Shown piece after piece: positions 45,821-55,945 of a stretch of 64,000 nt of DNA; position 1 is the first letter of the stretch; each line of letters starts with the position of its first letter. The stretch covers positions 62,001 through 126,000 of the forward strand of contig PQWQ01000038.1 in NCBI GenBank assembly GCA_002943765.1, in the 5' to 3' direction. Source of the DNA: Psoroptes ovis (lineage: Eukaryota > Arthropoda > Arachnida > Sarcoptiformes > Psoroptidae). The notes beneath the pieces were generated by a model that saw nothing but the letters and a program-made list of their open reading frames with translations, was not told the origin of the DNA and ran no database searches. Position numbers and translations under genes: made by a program.

Positions 45821-48800
45821 AAATTTGAAAAATTTGCTTATCAAAGAACCTATTTTAAAATTGTTCAATCCTGAATTGGAAATTAAAATTTACACAGATG
45901 CAAGTTTAAAAGGTATTGGTGCAGTATTGAAACAAATTCATCCCAATGAACAAGAATATCCTGTCGCTTACTTTTCAAAAAAGTTGCTGCCATATCAACA
46001 AAGATATTCAGCATCTGAATTAGAATGCTTAGCAATTCTTGAAGCGGTAGAATATTGGCATTATTGGTTAGTTGGACAAAATTTCACTATCGTTACTGAT
46101 CACAAACCGTTGGAAAGCCTGAAAAAAATAAAAAAGCCGAAAACAAGGTTGTTCAATTGGGCTTTGCGGCTAAGCTCGTATCAATTTAATATTGTGTACA
46201 GAAAGGGCGTTGATAATCAAGAAGCCGATTACCTCTCACGCCATCCGATCCATGATTTAGAAGAAATGGCTAAAGCTCCGATGATCATGTTTACAAATCT
46301 TTGGGAAGATACTGATAAAATTATGGCAATTCAAAAAAATTATAATCCGAAACAGTTGAATAAATGCTATGGAAAAAATGGAATTATTTATCGAAAGAAA
46401 AAGAATTTTGAACAAATCTTCATCCCAAAAGAGGAAGCGGAAAACGAACTCAGACGAACTCATCACGAATTTGGCCATATAGGCTCAGTCCATTTATACG
46501 AGCATTATTCCAGAAGATATTACACCCCAGATATTATGAAGATCATTAAAAAAGTGGTGCAAAATTGTGAGGTGTGTAATATCACCAAGAAAAACTCTTA
46601 TCGTTTTGGATTTATGGGTCAAATAGGACCAGCGAAATTACCATTCGAAATCATCCATATCGATACAATAGGAGGATTCCAAAGTTTTGGATCAAATAAA
46701 CGATTTTTACATCTAGCAATCGATGCTTTTACAAGATTTATATGGATTATTTGTTCAAAGACGCAGACGGCAAAAGATATGATAAATTTGGTCAAAAAAA
46801 TTCAAAGCGTAACGAAACCAAAATTGATTATTGCTGACCAATATCCGGCAATAAAAGGAACCGAATTCAAAACGTACTTAAAGAGGAACAACATAGGTAT
46901 TATGTTTATCCCGAGGGATCATCCTTCCAGTAATGGGATCGTCGAACGTGTAAACCAAACAATTTGCGATCGAATCCGTCATAAAATATACGAAACATCT
47001 AAAGGAAAAAGGACGTTATCCTGGGCAACGCATGCTGCAAAAGCAGCTGAAGAATACAATAAAACCATTCATAGTGTCACAAAGTATTCCCCATTATTTC
47101 TGTTGACAGGGTATGATGCTGAAAAAATATTAGGACCGGAAGAAGTAGTAGAAGCACGAAAAATTGCTTTTCAAAATTCAAATTTAATGCATGAAAAAAA
47201 TAAGAAAAAATATGATGAAACAAGAAAAGAATTACCATTGGAAATAATCGACGAAGTGTATGTCTCCAAAGGAAACGCTTTGAACCGAAAAAAATTGGAC
47301 GCAAGATTTGAAGGCCCGTTTCCAGTGGTCGATAAAGAAGGGAATACAATGCTGAAAATCCAGAAGAAGGGAAAATTAGAAAAAGTTCACATTTCCCAAG
47401 TCAAGCCAAAATTTCATCCGTTTAATATGGTGCTATTGACTTCACTAATGCTGATACACCTAGCTAATGGGAAATATGAACCCTCCGTCGCAGATCCTAT
47501 TGTTTGGGAAAAAACCGATCATACTATCACAAAAGAATTAGTTAATACCTATTATTATATTCGTTTAGTAAATCCATGTAGTATCCTTAAAAGAACGGAT
47601 AGACGTTTTGAATGTAACGCAAGATATGATTTCTGGATAATGGAAACAATAAATAAGAATTGCGATAAGATTAATATAACATATGATGACTTTATGGAAG
47701 AAAACCGGCGAAGAAAAAGATTTGTTGGAAGTATTTTAAAAGGTACGAAATTTTTATTCGAAAATTACGATAAGGTATTACATATTGGACAAACGATAGT
47801 TGGATTTGTAACTAATTGGTTTGAACGAAAGAAAATAAAGTCATTGAAAGAAACACAAAGAAAACAGCAAGAACAAATCAAGGTTTTAATGAACTCTCAA
47901 AAAGAAATATTGAAAGAAATGGTGGACAAGTTGGATAAGATGGGCGAAATACAAATGAACAACAGAAAAACCATGGAAGATTTAATAGATGGTCTACATT
48001 ATGACCTTATGGTGGGATCACAAATGGTGACTATCAGTCAAAATCTGAAAAAATTCTTTAATGAATTGGCTCGTGGTATAATCCCAATAGAATTTGAATT
48101 ATTGTTTCCCGGAATCGTTACCTCCGAAGATAAATATGAACAATGGGAATTCGTTGGATGTGATTTGTCATCACATTCCGATTTAATTTTGGAATTTATA
48201 CAACCTCAACCGTATGACGAATTAATTGTATATGAAAGCCATCCCTTTACTTTATATAAACAACAAGAAGATAAATTTTGTATGTACGAATACAGTGGCC
48301 CACGATACATGCTGTATAATCTAGAAAAAGATTGCGTAAAAAGACTCCATTTACATCCTCATCATAAGAAACGTTCAGAAAGTTTTATTATAAATAAACC
48401 AACAAGCTGTCAAGAGGATGATGAAATCGAAAAATTATGGGTAAAGAAATTTTGTGAAACAAAATCAAAATTCAATCAGGAAGAACTACAAATTCATTAT
48501 AACAATAAATTTATTTTTGTATATTGTTACAAACAATTGATAACGATCGAAAACATAACAAGTGAATGCGAAAACAAAATTTATAAAATCCCACAGAAGA
48601 AGGAGTTTATCGCTGGAAGTTTCCATCACAGACCATCAGTACGCAAAACGCTGGGAAATCATTCATTCCATTTGTATGAAAACGAATTGATTGGGAAAAA
48701 CTTATACAGTGGAATTTATAATTATTCGATCCAAACGAAAAACATAGATCAATTACTAGCGGAAATGAATAATCTTGATGAACCTGAAGAAGATCGTTTT

Positions 48801-49001
48801 AATAAATGGTTGATGCTTATTCCAACAGGAGTCTGTTTATTGATTATTATCGCTGGTGTACTCATCGTAATATTGAGAAGGATAAAATTGACAAAGAAGA
48901 AGAGAAAAATATTAGAACGATCGCAAGAATTCATCGAGTTGGAAAATCAAGCTAGATCACAAGGATCAAATAGTCCAGAAGTAGATGATACCGCTGTGTA
49001 A
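45768..49001 (+). CDS. retroelement RNase H-integrase-envelope-like protein
   Basis: 1077 residues. About 20-165: RNase H (YTDAS, later TDHKP, ending ADYLSRHP). About 230-270: integrase zinc finger (H-x4-H ... C-x2-C). About 290-400: integrase core with D, D and E in IHIDT, IADQY and NGIVERV. About 515-525: GPY/F-type motif FEGPFPV. Near 553 a Met begins a short hydrophobic segment like a signal peptide, and the frame continues as an envelope-like protein: a furin-type site of five basic residues at 647-651, a hydrophobic fusion-peptide-like stretch just after, heptad-like helices, and a C-terminal membrane anchor (about 1013-1035) with a basic tail. This layout is that of the baculovirus F-like envelopes of insect errantiviruses. 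There is no stop between integrase and envelope. Confidence 0.8.
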   Translation: MKKNQKWEWTENQQKEFENLKNLLIKEPILKLFNPELEIKIYTDASLKGIGAVLKQIHPNEQEYPVAYFSKKLLPYQQRYSASELECLAILEAVEYWHYWLVGQNFTIVTDHKPLESLKKIKKPKTRLFNWALRLSSYQFNIVYRKGVDNQEADYLSRHPIHDLEEMAKAPMIMFTNLWEDTDKIMAIQKNYNPKQLNKCYGKNGIIYRKKKNFEQIFIPKEEAENELRRTHHEFGHIGSVHLYEHYSRRYYTPDIMKIIKKVVQNCEVCNITKKNSYRFGFMGQIGPAKLPFEIIHIDTIGGFQSFGSNKRFLHLAIDAFTRFIWIICSKTQTAKDMINLVKKIQSVTKPKLIIADQYPAIKGTEFKTYLKRNNIGIMFIPRDHPSSNGIVERVNQTICDRIRHKIYETSKGKRTLSWATHAAKAAEEYNKTIHSVTKYSPLFLLTGYDAEKILGPEEVVEARKIAFQNSNLMHEKNKKKYDETRKELPLEIIDEVYVSKGNALNRKKLDARFEGPFPVVDKEGNTMLKIQKKGKLEKVHISQVKPKFHPFNMVLLTSLMLIHLANGKYEPSVADPIVWEKTDHTITKELVNTYYYIRLVNPCSILKRTDRRFECNARYDFWIMETINKNCDKINITYDDFMEENRRRKRFVGSILKGTKFLFENYDKVLHIGQTIVGFVTNWFERKKIKSLKETQRKQQEQIKVLMNSQKEILKEMVDKLDKMGEIQMNNRKTMEDLIDGLHYDLMVGSQMVTISQNLKKFFNELARGIIPIEFELLFPGIVTSEDKYEQWEFVGCDLSSHSDLILEFIQPQPYDELIVYESHPFTLYKQQEDKFCMYEYSGPRYMLYNLEKDCVKRLHLHPHHKKRSESFIINKPTSCQEDDEIEKLWVKKFCETKSKFNQEELQIHYNNKFIFVYCYKQLITIENITSECENKIYKIPQKKEFIAGSFHHRPSVRKTLGNHSFHLYENELIGKNLYSGIYNYSIQTKNIDQLLAEMNNLDEPEEDRFNKWLMLIPTGVCLLIIIAGVLIVILRRIKLTKKKRKILERSQEFIELENQARSQGSNSPEVDDTAV

Positions 49002-49067
49002 ACGAAATTGATGTCAATCCAAAATAAAGTTGCGCTTTTTCACCCCCCCGTATTGTTTTTTTTTTTT

Positions 49068-49077
49068 AGAGGGGAGA
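49068..49077 (+). promoter_or_regulatory. polypurine tract of the retroelement
   Basis: AGAGGGGAGA after a T run, just before the inferred start of the 3' LTR, where a plus-strand primer is expected. Confidence 0.7.
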
Positions 49078-49523
49078 TGTAATAGAAATGGTAGTTATTG
49101 ATCTAAAGGGATGTTATTTAACATCATTAATTTTTAAATCGTTAGCTTAATGATGATAATGTTTAGCTGATTACCATATTTGGCAAAAAAATTCCAATTT
49201 AATCACATTGGCTAAACATGCACATCGTTATGATTTAAAGTATTCAAAACATCCTCGATTTAATTACCTTTCTATCACATTCCTTTCTCATAATGTATAT
49301 ATTTTCCGTCATTTTAATCAAAATGAAAAATTTTTTCCAATTATTATTCAGTCAGTCGTTATTTTCATCAAATGTTGTCATTGTCATTGTCATTATCATT
49401 TTTATCAATAAATAAAATTTTTACAAAAAAAAAAAACTTGTTGTTGTGTCATAAGTTTATTTCGTGAAAAAAAAAAAAGTTAAATTCAACCAAAATTGCG
49501 CTCTCCACCACGTATATCTTATA
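49078..49523 (+). repeat. 3' LTR of the retroelement
   Basis: It begins TGTAATAG after the polypurine tract and ends ATATCTTATA. It contains an arthropod-type initiator (TCAGTCAGTC at 49348) and two overlapping AATAAA hexamers (49407-49416) shortly before an A run, so U3 is about 270 bp, R about 75 bp and U5 about 100 bp. Confidence 0.7.
49348..49360 (+). promoter_or_regulatory. initiator-like element in the 3' LTR
   Basis: ATTCAGTCAGTCGTT contains TCAGT twice, the usual initiator of arthropod retroelements and TATA-less genes. No TATA box lies 25-30 bp upstream. Confidence 0.45.
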
Positions 49524-49527
49524 TATA

Positions 49528-49607
49528 TTAGTTTGTCCAAAAAGTTCTTGCCGATTTTCTAATGATTTTCTACGATATAATCGGCAAGAACTTTTCGGAC
49601 AATCTAA
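49528..49607. repeat. mariner-type MITE, subfamily A, abutting the 3' LTR
   Basis: TTAGTTTGTCCAAAAAGTTC left, GAACTTTTCGGACAATCTAA right. Only four bases (TATA-rich) separate it from the LTR end. Confidence 0.9.
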
Positions 49608-50105
49608 TATATTCAAACCTGTAAAAAAATAAATTTCAACTTTTTTGAATTTCATAGATTCGAATTGAAAAGGAAATATATATCCATCTAAATGAATTGT
49701 CATAGCAATCAATTTCAATCAACAATCATATTGAGCAGCTGTGTGTGTGTTACATCATCATCCATCCATTTGACATAGATTCAGATGAAACATCATTATT
49801 TCCATCATCATTGGTAAATATATATGGATAGATTCATATTTCAATAATTGATAATTTTCTTGTTTTGTTTGATATATGCTTGATAGTCCAAAGTTCAGCC
49901 ATTGGCTTTACGAAGAGAACGATTAGTAGTGTGGAACAGGCTACTACCCTACAACATAACAACAATCATTTGAAATCAAAAATTTTCAATTTCAGCCATA
50001 AATTAATTCATTTCAATAGTCTTGAATCACCTCGAATCGATCTATCAATCAGATTGTTGAATTTTGAAGAAAAATATTTTCAATCAAAATCAATTCAAAG
50101 CAAAG

Positions 50106-51953
50106 ATGGGTCTATTCCATAGCCCTAAATGTCGATTATTATCGATGCTTTGTTTGACATTTTTCTTTTTTTTAGTCGAAATTATTGTCGGATATTTTAC
50201 CAATTCAACAGCATTGATTGCTGATAGTTTTCATATGCTTTCAGATGTTGTTGCTCTAGTCATTGCATACGTATCTGTAAGAGTAAGTTGACAAAATTAT
50301 AATTTGATAAAATTATATCAGGTTGTCCAAAAAGTTTTTGCCGATTTTCGTAATTATTTTCTACAATATAATCGGCAAAAACTTTGCGGACAACCTAATA
50401 ATTTAATTTGATTGGATTATCCTTATTAATGCTTTTATTTTCTTCTGGACAAAGATGTCACCAAAAAAATGGTCAAAAAATACATTCGGTTGGGCACGTG
50501 CCGAAGTATTAGGTGCATTAATCAACGCTGTATTCTTGGTTGCATTATGTTTTTCAATATTAATCGAATCATTTAAACGTATTGTTGATCCAGAAAAATT
50601 ACATAATCCCATTCTTATATTGATTGTTGGCATAATTGGATTATGTGTCAATCTGATTGGTTTATTATTATTTCATGGTAAATCTTTTTTTTACCCTTGG
50701 AGTTATCGAATAATTTTCATTTTCCCATATTATAAATAGAACATGGTCATAGCCATGGTGGCCATTCACATATCCCGCAACAAGAATCAATGATAAATTT
50801 ACAACAAAATGGTGATATCATCAATGGACAACAACAGCAACAACAAATGAAAAACAAAAAAAAGAAAATACATTCAGCTCGAAATATGAATATGCGTGGT
50901 GTATTTTTACACGTGTTAGCCGATGCATTAGGATCGATTATTGTGATAATCAGTGCCTTGATTGTTCAATACACTGAATGGAAATATAATATTTATGTTG
51001 ATCCATCTCTATCGATCATTATGGTCATTATTATTGGTTATAGTACATTTCCATTGTGTAAGTGTTTATTACAATATTTTTAATACGTATCAAAAACAAT
51101 AATCCTTCCGCATTCATTTTCAACAGTGATTGATTCGGCATTAATTTTGCTGCAAACAGTACCAACACATATACAAATCGATTCATTACAACGAAAATTA
51201 TTGCAAGAAATTGATGGAGTCTTGGCTGTACATGAATTTCATGTATGGCAATTGGCAGGTGATCGTATTATTGCATCAGCTCATATTCGTTGCCGTAATC
51301 TACATGATTACATGCAAATCGCTGAACGTGTCAAAGAATTTTTTCACAATGAAGGAATTCATTCGACAACAATTCAACCCGAGTTCGTTGAACCGGATGA
51401 AAGTGGTGAAAATTTGCCAGAATCTGGTGTGGCTGCTGGTACCGATGAAATTTGGCCATCATTGTCTAATAATGGTGTTCAACTCAAGTATCGTTGGTTG
51501 AATGATGCAAATTGTGCATTAGATTGTCCACCAGGACAACTTGGTCGTGGTAGTTGTGTACAAAATACTTGTTGCGGTCCACAACAAAAACGATCACAAA
51601 ATGATTTTGGTTTAGATGAATTGACCATATTGAAAGCTGGTCCAAGTAATAATGGTCCGGAATTATCACGACGTAACGTACAACAACAACCTCAAAAACA
51701 ATCATTTGCCAATAATCAAATACAATCGAATTCATTAGCATCTTCATCATCATCATCATATAATCATCAGCTAAAAAAGAATTCGAATCAAATCAATGAA
51801 ACAGCAGCGCCATCAACGACGACGGCGGCAGCTGTAAATGAACCAAATTCAAAATTAATCATAAATGGTTCATATTCAAATCTTAGTCAACATAGTGACA
51901 GTACATCATCATCTTCGAATCAACCAATGATTGCAGCTACGAATGGCATATAA
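50106..51953 (+). CDS. zinc exporter of the ZnT1 (SLC30A1) type
   Basis: Exons 50106-50282, 50455-50677, 50740-51057, 51127-51953 join in phase to 514 residues. Cation diffusion facilitators of this group export cytosolic Zn2+ in exchange for protons at the plasma membrane. Evidence: TM1-2 with H-M-L-S-D (SFHMLSDVVAL) and TM5 with HVLADALGS supply the H/D metal site; NTFGWARAEVLGAL precedes TM3; a His-rich loop (HGHSHGGHSH) and a Gln/Lys loop lie between TM4 and TM5; the C-terminal cytosolic domain has VHEFHVWQLAGDRIIASAH. The tail is Ser/Gln-rich and has a five-Cys patch (about 376-396). The start at 50106 (MGLFHSPKCRLLSM) matches the usual ZnT1 N-terminus; an in-frame Met at 50064 adds 14 unlikely residues. 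Intron 1 carries a mariner MITE. AATAAA near 52403. Confidence 0.92.
50318..50399. repeat. mariner-type MITE inside ZnT1 intron 1
   Basis: TCAGGTTGTCCAAAAAGTTT left, AACTTTGCGGACAACCTAA right. It makes up nearly half of the 172-bp intron (50283-50454), so the pre-mRNA would carry its hairpin. Confidence 0.9.
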
Positions 51954-52481
51954 ATTATGTACAAAAATTCATTCATTTATTCATTCAAATCTACATGAAT
52001 TCTGATCTAAATCTTCATTTCGAACCCCGTTTCATTTTTCTCAAAAATTCAAAAACTACCACCTTATGATTTTTTAGCTTGGACAGAAAAAAAACGAAAA
52101 ATTCGATTGACAAAAATGTTGAATCGATACATACATAATAGCCCTAAATGAGGTCAAATATACATCGATCGATTTGTCAATTTTGATTTTTTGAAAATTT
52201 GAAAATTAAGTATACCTTTTGTTTGTTTTTTTTTAATTATAAATTTTTTATATAAATATATAAACATATGATTGCTATTTATACCTGAATTCGCGCATAT
52301 ATACAAACAAACAATGATGACATTTGACATTTCTAATCATTTATGATGATAATTTTTTTTATTAATTGTACGTTTTTTATCATTATTTTGTCAATTTATA
52401 TAAATAAATAAATAAATGATGGTTCTAAAAGATCAAAATCAGTTTATGAATTAATATTTGAAATAATTGTGCTGGTTTGTA

Positions 52482-52562
52482 TTAGGCTTGTCCGAAAAGT
52501 TCATTCCGTTTAATCAATAGAGTTGCTTGTGAAAATCGGCCAAAACTTTTCAGACAACCTAA
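52482..52562 (+). repeat. mariner-type MITE, subfamily C
   Basis: TTAGGCTTGTCCGAAAAG left, CAAAACTTTTCAGACAACCTAA right (one mutation per arm). Confidence 0.85.
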
Positions 52563-53047
52563 TACCAAATCATCGATATATCAATGTGAAAAATTTTAAA
52601 TTTAAAAAAACAATTGAAAATTGAAATATAAATATTTATGCGATTCATTCATTCAAATGTATTCAAAATGTCTTTTTTGTTTTTCCATTTTACATTGTTT
52701 ATGTTATAATTCAAACATTAATATAATTACATTCATCGACCAATTTCTTCTCATCTTGTTGTAATGATTTTTGATTGAAAATTGAATTATTTCCTTGCTT
52801 TTTTCGAATGTTTGTATGAACGAGTTTATCATCATCGAGTTGTGTGTAAAACGAATGAAGAAACCTGAAAACCTGAATGACCTTAACCTTTGTGCCCATC
52901 ATCATTAAAATATGTTATCATTGTTCTCAATAATTCATTCATGAGTTCAACAACACATAGCATTAATAAATTTAATTTAAAAAAATAAAAGGCTGAAGGG
53001 TATTATAAACTATTCGACGTGAAGGTATGTTTATGTTAAGTAATATA

Positions 53048-53127
53048 TTAGGTTGTCCGGAAAGTTTTTGCCGGTTATATCGAAGAGAATAATTAGAAAA
53101 TCAGCAAGAACTTTCCGGACAACCTAA
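53048..53127. repeat. mariner-type MITE, subfamily A
   Basis: TTAGGTTGTCCGGAAAGTTT left and AACTTTCCGGACAACCTAA right form a perfect outer stem. Confidence 0.9.
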
Positions 53128-53288
53128 TATAAAGAGCCTAATCTAATCGTTTAACCAAGCATAACCCTAAAAGGGCATATGTTTTTGCAAAAATTGAAAA
53201 AAATAAAATAAAAAATTCTCATCATTTTCGAATCAATGATTTTCAGATTGCTATTGATTTGAGGTATTATCGTATGCAAAAATATTAT

Positions 53289-53372
53289 TTGGGGTTGTCC
53301 GAAAAGTTTTTGCCGATTTTCAGATTAATAAAAAAACATTTGAAAAACGGCAAAAACTTTTCGGACAACCCA
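53289..53372. repeat. mariner-type MITE, subfamily A variant core
   Basis: TTGGGGTTGTCCGAAAAGTT left, AACTTTTCGGACAACCCAA right; A-rich core AGATTAATAAAAAAACATTT. Confidence 0.9.
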
Positions 53373-53732
53373 ATATTATTTTTAAAGATGATCAGAAATC
53401 ATTTAATTATTTCATATATTTTTATTATCATCAAATTTCAATTGTTTTAAATGTATCGATTACACTAGAGGGCATTCAACAATGTGATTGTGAAGCCGGA
53501 ACCAACAAATAATTTTCAAAAATTAGATCAACGCATTATACTTGGTCGTGCTTATGTGTATGCATGTGTGTATGGTGCACATTATGTATACCTGGTGACC
53601 GATATTCGAATAAAATAAAAATATAAATAAATAAAAATATACCTACAAAATATGATTTAAGATTATACCTTTTGTATTGAAGATTACTTGAAAATAAAAT
53701 ATAAATTATTATCAAAGATTCATCAAAAGATA

Positions 53733-53815
53733 TTAGATTGTCCGAAAAGTTTTGACCGATTTTTATGAACAATTCTATCGATGATTAAGTGGAATGAACT
53801 TTTAGGACAACCTAA
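53733..53815 (-). repeat. mariner-type MITE, subfamily C, inverted
   Basis: TTAGATTGTCCGAAAAGTTT left, GAATGAACTTTTAGGACAAC right, then CTAA. Confidence 0.85.
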
Positions 53816-54094
53816 TATTTGTATTCACAAAGGTATTCATTCATCTTATTTTTTTCTCCTTTTTTTTCCGCATAAGTAGAAATTCATGTTTTTTGGTTGT
53901 TTCTTATATGTGTGTGTGTGGTTCTATCCGATTGTCTAAGATTTTAAAGTCTTTTAATTTGAACAAAAAAAATTTAAAAGAGTCCATCATTCTCCTTGAA
54001 TAACAAGGCGCAACAAGCCACAATCAGCACTTCAAGCAGCCAAGCGAATCATCTTTCAATTTGAATTTTACCATTTTGATTATATCAAAATATA

Positions 54095-54178
54095 TAAGGC
54101 TGTTGTCCGAAAAGTTCATTCAGCTTAATCGAATAGATTTGCTAATGAAAATCGGCCAAAACTTTCCGGAAAACTTAA
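54095..54178 (+). repeat. mariner-type MITE, subfamily C
   Basis: AAGGCTGTTGTCCGAAAAG left (an extra GTT); right AACTTTCCGGAAAACTTAA. Confidence 0.8.
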
Positions 54179-54880
54179 TTGAAAATATAATACCTCAAAA
54201 GGTAAAAGATGGAAAGAAGAGAGAGACAGAGAGAGGTGAGAGAGCACATGATGAATTGTAATAACTCCAAATAAAGTATATGAAGATGATCAACAATCAG
54301 TTGAGCCTTCATTTGTTTGAAAAGTTCATAGCCAGGCAAACTGATTATATCCAACCAACCAACCAACCGACTAACCAGTACCGTTTCAACCAGTGTGGTT
54401 CACATAGCATCATCTCATCCACCTTCGACCAACAAACTGAGACTGAATTTCGATTGAATGTATGTGTGTGCTTATTTCAAAAATGTTTATATGGTTCCTA
54501 TGGCGTATTGAATATTTTGAATATTTGTGGTTTTGAATAGAGCTTTTTAAGCACGAACACAGCAACAAGCCAGCAACAAGCAGCCTATTAACCACATTGA
54601 AAACTAACCATTTAAAACTAATCATCATTGAAACTACACGAATTCATCAAAATCAAACACTAACTACATTGAAGCTATTGTAATACTGAACATTTACACA
54701 TATATAAAAATAATAATTAGGCCACCAAACACACATATTTCTACATATCTAACCATAGCTTAAAATGTATCCACTATTATTTTGTTTTGTTGGTTAGTTG
54801 CCCAAAAATGGTTACTTGTCAACTTATTTACGCGCCCAACGAACAAATAATAATCTTCAAAAATTAACCAGTAAATTATA

Positions 54881-54963
54881 TTGGGTTGTCCCATAAGTTT
54901 TTGCCGTTTTTTAAATTTTTTTTTTTCAATCGAAAAACGGCAAGAACTTATGGGACAATCTAA
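54881..54963. repeat. mariner-type MITE, subfamily B
   Basis: TTGGGTTGTCCCATAAGTTT left, GAACTTATGGGACAATCTAA right. Confidence 0.9.
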
Positions 54964-55866
54964 ATAATATTTAAATTAACCCGATTCAAAAATCGATCAG
55001 GCCAAAACCCTGAATTTTTAAAAATTTTAAATTGTTTAAAATTCCAAACATATTCTCAAACACAACAATTGAAACATTTAAAATATTTGAATTTGTTTGT
55101 TTGCTGTTGTTGAAATTGTACACAGGGCATCACCCAACGTTAAATTCAATGCTTTTCAACGAGAGAGACACAGACACAAAGACAAAAAATTAATTCACAG
55201 CTAAACAAACGACGACCAGAAGAACCAATCATCAACTATTCATTGAAATGACTGCGGTCAATTCGTTGCCCAAATTGACAAGACAACAGTGTTGACAGTT
55301 TAGTTGACAGTTGTGTGTGGAGAGACAGTTGTTCATTGTCCTCGTACATTCATTCATTCATTTATTTGTTTTTTTGTTTGTTTTAAATTTATGTTTTTCA
55401 GTTCCGGCCTATGACCTTACATTTTACTTGTCACTGAGTGTATTTTGTGTAATTTAGTTTGTTTCATCATTTATGACCAGATAACATCATTTATGAAATT
55501 TGAACATTCGAAATATGAATTCGCTGATAAATGATGATCATCAATGATTCACTTTCAAATATTATTGAATGGTCAAATCGATTACAATTGTTATTGAATT
55601 AATATAAGATCAATCAATGAAAAAAAACAAAAGCCAATGGCCTGTGTTTCAGTGTCAATGATGGTCAACGAATATGACTAAAACTGTCAAAGGTCGCAGT
55701 CACTAATATCGTGTCATCATTCGAAACAAGCGATTCATTGAATCGAAAATATTATCGTCTTAAAAATCAAAGTATTATTATCATCGTCATTGAAATTTCC
55801 ATCATTGAAATTATGTATTCCAAATAATCAGTGTTTGTGCAATTTTGAATATTTCAAAAAAATATA

Positions 55867-55889
55867 ATGATCTTCATATCATTATCATT

Positions 55890-55945
<56 letters not shown>

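Larger units (their letters stand above)
42731..49523 (+). mobile_element. env-bearing LTR retroelement with truncated 5' LTR
   Basis: A 6.8-kb element with gag, protease, reverse transcriptase, RNase H, integrase and an envelope-like region. The pol order and sequence style are Ty3/Gypsy (errantivirus-like), the gag resembles BEL/Pao. Two long frames (42869-45820 and 45768-49001) overlap in different frames inside pol. A 100-bp block at the 5' end (42733-42832) is repeated almost exactly at the 3' end (49425-49523). The 3' LTR is about 446 bp, so the 5' LTR has lost its U3. Direct repeats at the insertion site could not be fixed with confidence because both flanks are TA-rich. The near identity of the repeated block suggests a fairly recent copy. 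Confidence 0.85.
51954..55866. other. intergenic region downstream of ZnT1
   Basis: It contains the ZnT1 3' UTR (AATAAA near 52403), six mariner-type MITEs (52482, 53048, 53289, 53733, 54095, 54881), CA/GT runs, and about 900 bp of repeat-free sequence before the next gene that probably holds its promoter. No coding exon was recognised. Confidence 0.6.

Noticed and set aside
49865..50105. Coding use of the open frame upstream of ZnT1
   Set aside because: It is in a different frame from the transporter and shows no domain; more likely 5' UTR.
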